Positions 26,785-33,154 of a stretch of 33,154 bases of DNA are shown here, piece after piece. The notes under the pieces are model-generated. The model was not told the DNA's origin. It saw nothing but the letters and a program-made list of their open reading frames with translations, and did no database searches. Where the stretch lies: assembly GCA_020445645.1 (NCBI GenBank), contig JAGRGG010000004.1, positions 1-33,154 on the forward strand, read 5' to 3'. Numbering within the stretch: the first letter of the stretch is position 1; each line of letters opens with the position of its first letter. The position numbers and the translations under genes are program-made. The DNA is from Geminicoccaceae bacterium. GTDB lineage: Bacteria > Pseudomonadota > Alphaproteobacteria > Geminicoccales > Geminicoccaceae.

Positions 26785-27771
26785 ATGGCGCAGCGCAGCA
26801 TCGGGGTCATCGTCGTCACGTGGCGCGCGGCCGGGCTGATCGAGGCGTGCCTGAAGCCGATCCTGGCCTCGCCGCTGCGCCCGAGGGTGCTCGTCGTCAA
26901 CTCCTCCTCGAACGACGGCACGGTCGAGAAGGCGAAGGGCCTCGGCGCCGAAACGTGGGTCGTGCCGCGCGCCGACTTCAACCACGGCGCCACCCGCGAG
27001 GCCGCGCGCCGGCGGCTTGGCACCGACATCGTCGTCATGCTCACCCCCGACGCCCACGCGACCGACACCGGGTTTCTCGGCCGGCTCGTCCGCCCGATCC
27101 TGGAGGAGGGCGCCGCCGTCGCCTACGGCCGGCAGTCGCCAAGGACGGACGCCGACCCGATCGAATCCCTCAACCGCGCCTTCAACTACCCGAACGAACC
27201 CGAGACGCGCAGCGCCGCGACCTGCGAGGCGCAGGGCGCCTCCAACCACTTCTGCTCGAACGCCTGCGCCGCGTGGTCGCAAGAAGCGCTGGACGCGGTC
27301 GGCGGATTCCCGACGACGCTGGTGAGCGAGGAGACGATCGCCGCCGCCCTCCTTTTGGAGCAGGGGCGCACCATCGCGTATGCCGCCGACGCCGAGGTGG
27401 TCCACTCGCACCCGACGGGCCTCGTCGGCGACTTCAGGCGCCAGTTCGACGTCGGCCTCACCCGCGCCGTGTTCCGGGACGTCCTCCTCGCCCGCGAGGC
27501 GGACGAGGTCCGGGGCCGCGCCTACGCGAAGGCGCTCCTCGGCGGCGTGCTGCGGGAGCGCCCGGCGCTCCTCCCCTACGCCTTCCTGGACACCGCCGTG
27601 CGCTACCTGGGCTACCGGCTCGGCCGGATCGGCGAGCGCCTGCCGCGCCGGCTTGCCGCGTCGTTCAGCGGGCAGGACTTCTTCTGGGGCTCGTCGCACG
27701 AGGACGCCTTCTTCGGGGGCGGGGGCGGGACGGTCGAGGCGGGCGGGGAGCGGTTCCGTGATGCGGCTTGA
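26785..27771 (+). CDS. GT2-family glycosyltransferase, rhamnosyltransferase-like
   Basis: The 328-residue protein is a GT-A fold glycosyltransferase. It begins SIGVIVVTWRAAG, and VVNSSSNDGTVE marks the nucleotide-binding strand. FNHGATREAA is typical of rhamnosyl- and deoxysugar-transferring GT2 enzymes. MLTPDAHATD takes the place of the metal-binding DxD. That motif fits a transferase using the 6-deoxysugar made by the preceding four genes; donor and acceptor are inferred. A GGAGA ribosome site precedes the ATG. The C-terminal tail is Gly-rich. The stop lies 11 bases inside the next gene. Confidence 0.88.
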   Translation: MAQRSIGVIVVTWRAAGLIEACLKPILASPLRPRVLVVNSSSNDGTVEKAKGLGAETWVVPRADFNHGATREAARRRLGTDIVVMLTPDAHATDTGFLGRLVRPILEEGAAVAYGRQSPRTDADPIESLNRAFNYPNEPETRSAATCEAQGASNHFCSNACAAWSQEALDAVGGFPTTLVSEETIAAALLLEQGRTIAYAADAEVVHSHPTGLVGDFRRQFDVGLTRAVFRDVLLAREADEVRGRAYAKALLGGVLRERPALLPYAFLDTAVRYLGYRLGRIGERLPRRLAASFSGQDFFWGSSHEDAFFGGGGGTVEAGGERFRDAA

Positions 27772-28915
27772 GCCGGTGCGCGTCGCCCTCTTGACCAACA
27801 ACCTCCTCCCGCCGGGGGAAGGCGTGGCGCGGCACGTCGTCGAGGTGGCGAAGCGCCTCCAGGCGCGGGGCTTCGAACCCCTGATCGTCGCGCGCGGCGA
27901 GGGCTCGTTCGGCTGGCGGCGCGAAGGCTGCGAGGGGGTACCGGTCCTGCGCTACCCCCATCTTCCCGTGAAGCCCTTCCACCACGCCCTGAGCCGCCTG
28001 CCCCTGCAACGCTGGCTCGACGACGGCGCCGAGGGGGCCGACCTCGTCCACGTCCATCTGCCGCTGCTGCCGCCGCTCCGCACCCGGCTGCGCCGCGTCG
28101 TCACCGTCCACAGCCCGATGCTGACCGACGCCGCCGCGATCGGCGAGGGGGGGGTGCAGCCGGCGCTCCTGAAGCTCAACGCCAGGATCTTCAGCCGCCG
28201 CCTGGAGCAGCACCATCTGAACGGGGCCGAGACGGTCGTCGCGGTGTCGGAAGGGGTCGCGGACGAGCTTGCCGCGAACTACGCCCTGAAGGCGCCGCCG
28301 CGGGTGATCCCGAACGGGGTCGACACGCACTCCCTGCGCCCCGGTCCCAGGGCCAAGCGGGCGAATGGCCCCCTCCTCTACGTCGGCCGGCTCGGCTACC
28401 GCAAGGGGCTGTTCCGGCTCCTGGAGGCCGTTGCCCTGCTCGGGCCGGGGGCGCCGGTCCTGGAGCTGGCCGGGGCGGGGCCACTCGGCGAGGCGCTGCG
28501 CGCGCGGGCGCGGCTGCTCGGCATCCGGGACCGGGTGCGCTTCCTGGGCTTTCTCGACCGGGGCGCGCTCCTGGACCGGCTCCACGCCGCCGCCTGCCTC
28601 GTCAACCCGGCCGACTACGAGAGCGGGCCGCTCACCCTCCTGGAGGGCATGGCGACGGCGACGCCGATCGTCACGACGCGCACGGGGCTCGTCCGTGAGA
28701 TCGAGGGGCTGAGCGGCGGCAGGCCCCCTTTCGTCGCCGCGTCGAGCCAGCCGGCAAGCCTCGCCGACGCGATCGAGGGGGTGCTCGCCGACCCTCACGC
28801 GGCGGACGAGCGGGCCATCCTGGGGCGGCGGCTCGTCGAGCGCCACTTCGATTGGGAGAGCGTCGCCGACCGGCTCGTCGAGTCCTACGGCTGGGCGCAA
28901 AGGAAGGCGGCATGA
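27761..28915 (+). CDS. GT4-family glycosyltransferase
   Basis: The 384-residue GT-B enzyme has an N-terminal acceptor domain starting VRVALLTNNLLPPGEGVARHV (residues 6 onward) with HVHLPLLPP near 95. The C-terminal donor domain has LYVGRLGYRKGL, ELAGAGPLGEALR and an E-x7-E signature in ESGPLTLLE. The donor and acceptor sugars cannot be told. It overlaps the preceding GT2 gene by 11 bases and the next gene by ATGA, so it is part of one coupled transcript. Confidence 0.9.
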   Translation: MRLEPVRVALLTNNLLPPGEGVARHVVEVAKRLQARGFEPLIVARGEGSFGWRREGCEGVPVLRYPHLPVKPFHHALSRLPLQRWLDDGAEGADLVHVHLPLLPPLRTRLRRVVTVHSPMLTDAAAIGEGGVQPALLKLNARIFSRRLEQHHLNGAETVVAVSEGVADELAANYALKAPPRVIPNGVDTHSLRPGPRAKRANGPLLYVGRLGYRKGLFRLLEAVALLGPGAPVLELAGAGPLGEALRARARLLGIRDRVRFLGFLDRGALLDRLHAAACLVNPADYESGPLTLLEGMATATPIVTTRTGLVREIEGLSGGRPPFVAASSQPASLADAIEGVLADPHAADERAILGRRLVERHFDWESVADRLVESYGWAQRKAA

Positions 28916-30720
28916 AGCCCCGGCTCAAGGCGGCCCCGATCGCCGAGCGCCGGCGCTTCGCCGTCGTCTGCTTCGGCTTCGAAGCGGACCGCGTCCGCCG
29001 CCAGCCCTGGCACATGGCGCACGGCCTCGCGCTCGGCCTCGTCGCCGAGGGTCACGCCGTCACCCTCGTCACCGATGCCGTAGCGCCGCCCGCCGCCGTT
29101 CCCTACAGGATCGAGCGTCTGCCGGGCCTGATGGCCAGGGGCCGGGTCACGGAGGAACTTGCCGACCTCGTCGGCGACCTCGCGCCCGAGCGGGCCTTCC
29201 TCGTCACCGGCCTGCGCGAGATCGCGGCGATGCATCCCCTCCCCTGGGCGGCATCCACCTCGCTGGTCCTCGCCAGCCCCCGGCTGCGGCTGCGGGAGAT
29301 CCTCTCGCTCGGCCCCCGCGACCTGTGGGGGGAGCGCCACGTCCTCCTCCTGCCCTTCCTGAACGCCCTTCTCCCCGCAAGCCGTCTGCGGCGCGGCTTC
29401 GAGCGCAGCGGCGCCGAGGGCGTCGTCTACGTCAGCCGGGCGACCCGACGGCGGCTCACGGCGGAGGGCCTGCCGCCGGGGCAGGTGCTCACACCGCAGG
29501 TCGAGCCCTTCGACCCGCCCGCCGCCGAGACCCCGCCGGGCGAGCCCGTCGTCGCCTATCTCGGTCCTCCGCTCGCCACCAGGGGCGCCTGCCTCGCCGT
29601 CGAGGCGTTCGAGCGGGCGGCGGCGCACGGGCTCAGGGCCCGGCTCCTCATGCTGCTGCGCCCGGACGTGCCGGAAGGGCTCATGGACCGTCTCCTCCGG
29701 CGCGTCGAGGCGAGCCCGGCCAAGGGCAGGATCGAGGTCGAGACGGCGATGCTCGACGCCGCGGCGCTCCGCGCCCGCCTCGCCGGCGTCCGGGTCTTCC
29801 TCTTCCCGTTCAGGGCACCGGTCTCGGAGGCGCCGCTCGTCGTCCTGGAGGCCGGGCTCTCCGGCCGCCCCGTCGTCGTCCTGGACGCCCCCGGCGTCGG
29901 CGAGTACGCGCGGGCGTTGGGCGGGATCGTCGCCAGGGACGCGGGGGAGCTGCCGGCGGCCCTCCTCTGCGCCTGTCACCGCCCGCGGCCGCCCCTGGAA
30001 GACCCTGGGCGCTGGACCTCGTGGCCGAACGCCGCGGCGGGTCTCCTGCACGACGCCGAGCGCCCCTTGCGCCCCTGGCGGTTCATCGGCCTCTGCGGGG
30101 TCGACGGCAGCGGCAAGACCACGCTCTTGCGCGCGATCGAGCGGCGCCTCGCGGCGGAGGGCGTCGCCAGCCGCCACGTCTGGAGCCGCTTTCGCAACTA
30201 CTTGTCCAAGCCGCTGTTGGCGCTCACCCGCCTCACCGGGCACAACCGGAAGGAGGTCGCGGGTGGCGCCCGCGTCGGCTACCACGACTTCGAGGGCCGC
30301 CCCTTCATCGCCTGGCCCTTCCTCGCGCTCCAGGTCGTCGACAACCTGATCGACCTCGCGCTTCGCTACCGGGGGCGGCGGCCGATCCTCGGCGACCGCT
30401 GCGTCCTCGACACCGTCGTCGACCTCGCGGTCGACACAGGACTCGACGACCTCCTCATCGACCGGCTGGCACCCCGGCTCGTGCGCCTCCTGCCGGAACC
30501 CCGCCTGATCTGCCTCGTCGAGCGCCACCCGGCCCGGATCGGCGAGGCCCGCCCCGACGCCGTCGCCGACCGCGGCTTCGCCCGGCGGCAGGCGCTGTTC
30601 CGGCGCCTTGCCGACCGGCTGGACTTGCCGGTGATCGACAACAACGGCCTGCTCGAGGAGAGCGTCGAGCAGGTCTGGCGGCTGGCCACACCGGCCGTGA
30701 ACAGGGGTGAGGCTGAATGA
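28912..30720 (+). CDS. Glycosyltransferase fused to thymidylate-kinase-like P-loop domain
   Basis: The 602-residue protein has two parts. Residues about 13-375 look like a GT-B glycosyltransferase: an N-terminal Rossmann half with HMAHGLALGLVAEGH, then a C-terminal half with VVAYLGPPLATRG and SEAPLVVLEAG, an altered GT4 Glu motif with six rather than seven residues between the Glu pair. Residues about 389-595 form a P-loop kinase with Walker A GVDGSGKTT (Lys402), a GDRCVLDT segment like the DR(Y/H) motif of dTMP kinases, and a C-terminal helix region. There is no stop or frameshift between the parts. Function is unknown; the kinase domain might phosphorylate a sugar, lipid or nucleotide linked to glycan synthesis. 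ATGA overlaps exist on both sides. Confidence 0.82.
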   Translation: MKPRLKAAPIAERRRFAVVCFGFEADRVRRQPWHMAHGLALGLVAEGHAVTLVTDAVAPPAAVPYRIERLPGLMARGRVTEELADLVGDLAPERAFLVTGLREIAAMHPLPWAASTSLVLASPRLRLREILSLGPRDLWGERHVLLLPFLNALLPASRLRRGFERSGAEGVVYVSRATRRRLTAEGLPPGQVLTPQVEPFDPPAAETPPGEPVVAYLGPPLATRGACLAVEAFERAAAHGLRARLLMLLRPDVPEGLMDRLLRRVEASPAKGRIEVETAMLDAAALRARLAGVRVFLFPFRAPVSEAPLVVLEAGLSGRPVVVLDAPGVGEYARALGGIVARDAGELPAALLCACHRPRPPLEDPGRWTSWPNAAAGLLHDAERPLRPWRFIGLCGVDGSGKTTLLRAIERRLAAEGVASRHVWSRFRNYLSKPLLALTRLTGHNRKEVAGGARVGYHDFEGRPFIAWPFLALQVVDNLIDLALRYRGRRPILGDRCVLDTVVDLAVDTGLDDLLIDRLAPRLVRLLPEPRLICLVERHPARIGEARPDAVADRGFARRQALFRRLADRLDLPVIDNNGLLEESVEQVWRLATPAVNRGEAE

Positions 30721-31829
30721 TCTACATCTTCTACAACAACGACCCCCTCGCCCAGGACCAGGGTGGCGGCGCCGAGCACTTCCGAGGGCTCTACCGGGCG
30801 ATGCTGAAGTCGAGCCTCGACTTCCGCCTCGTCGGCGCCCGCCTCCAGCACGAGCGCGTCGCCCCGAACGTCGCCTACATCAGCGAAAGCTCGAACTTCC
30901 TGCGCTTCTACATGGCACTCTGGGGCTGGTTCTGGCGCAACCGCAAGCGGTTCAAGGACACCGACGTCTTCCACTTCCACCGCAATTACGCCGCTTGGCC
31001 GAAGCTGGTCCTGGCCCCCGGCCGGGGCCGGGTGCTCATCAGCTACCACAACGTCACCGGCCGCGTGCTCGACGGCTGGCTCGGCCGCCTCGCCCGGCCC
31101 TTGCGCGCCCTCATGCTCATGGGCGAGCGCCGGGTGGCCAAGCTCGCCGACGCCATCGTCTGCGTCAGCGGCCGCGACCGGAAGGAACTCCGCCGGATCG
31201 TCGTCCACGAGCCGTTCGAGCGCGCCCTCGTCATCCCGGCCGCGTTCGATGGCGCGCTCTTCAACAAGGAGGCGGCGCGGCCGCCCGGCGCCGCGCTCGC
31301 CCGCAGGATCCTGGCGGTCGGCCGGATCAGCCATCAGAAGAACATGCCGCTCGCCATCGCCGTGCTCGAGGTGCTGACGGCGCTCGGCCACGACTTCGAG
31401 CTGACGATCGCCGGCGACGGCGAGGACAGCCGGACGCTGGTGCGCCGCATCGCCGAGAGCCCCGCCCGCGAGCGGGTCAAGTGGGTCGGCCGGGTACCGC
31501 ACGACCGGATGCCGGGGACCCTGGCCGAGCACGGCATCCTCCTCCTCACCTCGCGCTACGAGGCGTCGCCCACCGTCGTCAAGGAGGCCCTGAAGGCGAT
31601 GCGGCCCGTCGTCAGCACCGACGTCGGCGACGTGCCGGACTGGCTCGACGAGGGGGTCAACGGCTTCGTGCGCGGCCAGGACGCGGCCAGCCTCGCCGAG
31701 GGGATCATCGAGGCGCGCCGCCTCGTCGAGGCGGGCGCCTACCGCCCCGCGTCCCGCATGGACCTCCTCAACGAGGACGCCATCATGAACCGGGTCGTCG
31801 GCCTCTATAGGAGGTTGCAGGCCGGGTGA
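30717..31829 (+). CDS. GT4-family glycosyltransferase
   Basis: The 370-residue GT-B enzyme begins MIYIFYNNDPLAQDQGGGAE and shows FHFHRNYA and SYHNVTGR in the acceptor half. The donor half has AVGRISHQKNMPLAI, LTIAGDGEDSRTL and an E-x7-E signature in EASPTVVKE, followed by STDVGDVPDWL, all typical of GT4. Donor and acceptor are unknown. It overlaps the fusion gene before it (ATGA) and the flippase after it (GTGA). An AGGAGG ribosome site for the flippase lies in its last codons (31809-31814). Confidence 0.92.
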   Translation: MIYIFYNNDPLAQDQGGGAEHFRGLYRAMLKSSLDFRLVGARLQHERVAPNVAYISESSNFLRFYMALWGWFWRNRKRFKDTDVFHFHRNYAAWPKLVLAPGRGRVLISYHNVTGRVLDGWLGRLARPLRALMLMGERRVAKLADAIVCVSGRDRKELRRIVVHEPFERALVIPAAFDGALFNKEAARPPGAALARRILAVGRISHQKNMPLAIAVLEVLTALGHDFELTIAGDGEDSRTLVRRIAESPARERVKWVGRVPHDRMPGTLAEHGILLLTSRYEASPTVVKEALKAMRPVVSTDVGDVPDWLDEGVNGFVRGQDAASLAEGIIEARRLVEAGAYRPASRMDLLNEDAIMNRVVGLYRRLQAG

Positions 31830-33154
31830 GGGCGGCGGTCGGCGGGTGGGTATCGAGGCTCGACCTCGCGTGGCTCGCGGGCGGGCGGCTGCTCGGCGCC
31901 GGGCTCGGCTTTCTGGGCGTCTCCCTCGTCGCGCGGACCCTGTCCCCCGGCGACCTCGGCCTGTGGTCGATGGCGCTCGCGCTTCAGGGCTACCTCCTCC
32001 ACCTCTCCGAGATGGGGCTGCGCTCGGTCGCCACCGCCGAGGCCGGGCTCGGGCCGGGCCGGTGGCGGGGGCTCCTCGGGCGCTACCTCCTGCTTCGCCT
32101 CTCCGCCTCGGCGGCGCTGATCGCCGCCGCCTTCTCGCTCCTGGCCTTCGTGCGGTCGGAGGCGCTGCCCGCGTTCGCCCTCGTGCTCTTCAGCCTGCCC
32201 CTCGTCGCCCTCCAGCTCGACTGGGTGCCGCTCGCCGAAGGCCGGGCCGGACGGGCGGGGGGGCTCCTCCTCGTCCGGCCCTTCGCTTTCCTCGTCCTCC
32301 TCCACGCCTTGCCGCCGCCGCTCGGGCTCGTTCAGGTGGCGGCGGCCTGGACGGGGGCCTGGGCCATCGCCGCCGCCGCGACGTGGCCCGGCCTGCCGGC
32401 CGGGACGGCGAACGCACACCCCCCGCCCCCCGTGCGGACGTTCCTGCGCCGCGGCCTGCCGCTCATGGGCGTCACCCTCTCGAACCAAGCCCAGGCGAGC
32501 CTCGATTTGCTCCTCGCGGGGCTCCTCCTGGCGCCGGAGGCGGCGGGCAGGCTCTACCTCGTCCTCGCGGTGCTCGCGGCGGCGCTGATCCCAGCGAACG
32601 CGCTCGGACAGCTGACCCTGGCCCGGCTCGGGCGGCACAGGGGCGACAGTGTGGCGCTCGCCGCGGCGCTCGAAGGGGACGCACGGCAGCTCGCCTGGGT
32701 CATGCTGCCGCTCGGCGGCGGGCTCGCCCTCGTCGCGCCCGTGCTGGCCCCCCTCGTCTTCGGCGAGGCCCACGCGGCGGCGGCGCCCCTCTTCCCCCTC
32801 TTCGCGCCCTGGCTCTTCCTCCAGGCGCAGACCACCCTCCTGCAAGGGGCGCTCGCGGCGCTCGGGCGGGGGGACGGCCTCTTGCGCGTCAACCTCGTCG
32901 CGCTTGCCGCGGCATCGCCCGTCGTGGCGCTGGCGCTTTGGAGCGGACGGATCGAGGCCCTGGTCCTCGCCCGCACGCTCGCCGAGGCCCTGCGCCTCTG
33001 GCGCCTCGCCCGCCTCCTCGGCGCGCCGGCTTGGCGCGCGTGGCTGCGGGGGGTCGCTTGGCCGGGGGGTTGCCTCGCCGTCGCGGCGGCGGGAAGCGTT
33101 GCCTACGCTTCGCGTCCGCTGGCGCGGGGCCTTTTTTTGTCTTTTTTCATCTGT
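31826..33154 (+). CDS. Wzx-like polysaccharide flippase, 3' end outside window
   Basis: The frame opens at a GTG (31826) overlapping the previous stop and stays open for 443 codons to the last base. The product is strongly hydrophobic with roughly ten to twelve membrane segments. It begins with GRLLGAGLGFLGVSLVARTLSPGDLGLWSMAL, here split as GAGLGFLGVSLVARTLSP and GDLGLWSMAL, the N-terminal signature of MOP/Wzx exporters. It would move the lipid-linked oligosaccharide built by the cluster across the membrane. Usual family length is 420-500 residues, so little is missing. The frame runs through a terminator-like hairpin at 33107-33138, which is odd. Confidence 0.85.
   Translation, partial: MRAAVGGWVSRLDLAWLAGGRLLGAGLGFLGVSLVARTLSPGDLGLWSMALALQGYLLHLSEMGLRSVATAEAGLGPGRWRGLLGRYLLLRLSASAALIAAAFSLLAFVRSEALPAFALVLFSLPLVALQLDWVPLAEGRAGRAGGLLLVRPFAFLVLLHALPPPLGLVQVAAAWTGAWAIAAAATWPGLPAGTANAHPPPPVRTFLRRGLPLMGVTLSNQAQASLDLLLAGLLLAPEAAGRLYLVLAVLAAALIPANALGQLTLARLGRHRGDSVALAAALEGDARQLAWVMLPLGGGLALVAPVLAPLVFGEAHAAAAPLFPLFAPWLFLQAQTTLLQGALAALGRGDGLLRVNLVALAAASPVVALALWSGRIEALVLARTLAEALRLWRLARLLGAPAWRAWLRGVAWPGGCLAVAAAGSVAYASRPLARGLFLSFFIC
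33107..33138 (+). terminator. Intrinsic-terminator-like hairpin with T-run at window end; repeat copy
   Basis: GCTTCGCG at 33107-33114 pairs over its full length with CGCGGGGC at 33123-33130 (two G-U pairs, 8-base loop). It is followed by C and seven T residues (33132-33138), then a second six-T run at 33142-33147. Bases 33105-33126 are identical to the minus-strand form of the rodA/flhA hairpin. The element lies inside the still-open flippase frame. Confidence 0.65.

Overview
The window is very GC-rich DNA from an alphaproteobacterium, most likely of the Rhodospirillales type. The evidence is the leuA-mreB-mreC-mreD-mrdA-rodA order, a FlbD/SciP/CtrA-style flagellar regulon, a FlbE/FliH protein between FliG and FliN, and an alphaproteobacterial DksA that lacks most zinc-ligand cysteines. 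No tRNA, rRNA, CRISPR array, insertion sequence or integrase was seen. Gene density is high, and many neighbouring genes overlap by 1-17 bases.

Layout. (1) 1-7619, plus strand: leuA (leucine biosynthesis), then the rod-shape elongasome operon mreB-mreC-mreD-mrdA(PBP2)-rodA. (2) 7649-18941, minus strand: flagellar genes, in transcription order fliK-flgD-flgE, then sciP, then fliF-fliG-fliH/flbE-fliN-flbD, then flhA. (3) 19078-20407, minus strand: dksA and a MoeB/ThiF-type E1-like adenylyltransferase. (4) 20509-22113, plus strand: a short FlhB-C-terminal-like protein, an unrecognised small helical protein, fliO and fliP, in a tightly overlapping operon. (5) 22138-23043, minus strand: a histone-deacetylase-family amidohydrolase. 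(6) 23199-end, plus strand: a surface-glycan cluster. It encodes a CDP-glucose 4,6-dehydratase, a glucose-1-phosphate cytidylyltransferase, an RmlC-type 3,5-epimerase, an SDR reductase, a GT2 and a GT4 glycosyltransferase, a glycosyltransferase fused to a thymidylate-kinase-like P-loop domain, another GT4, and a Wzx-like flippase cut by the window end.

How the parts fit. Regulatory sites visible in the DNA match the known alphaproteobacterial flagellar hierarchy. TTAA-N7-TTAA CtrA boxes, or one-mismatch versions, precede flhA, fliF, sciP and the FlhB-like/fliO/fliP operon; the last box is shared with the divergent moeB-like gene. SciP, an inhibitor of CtrA activation, is encoded in the same block. 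FlbD, made from the fliF operon, is the expected activator of a consensus-perfect sigma-54 promoter at 18956-18971 just before fliK-flgD-flgE. Dense inverted repeats upstream of it could be FlbD sites.

Points worth most attention are the glycosyltransferase/thymidylate-kinase-like fusion in a CDP-deoxysugar cluster, the almost leaderless sigma-54 transcript of fliK, the CtrA box shared by a MoeB-like gene and a flagellar export operon, the small unrecognised protein next to fliO, and a dispersed hairpin repeat (core ACGCTTCGCGTC) at gene ends and at both window ends.
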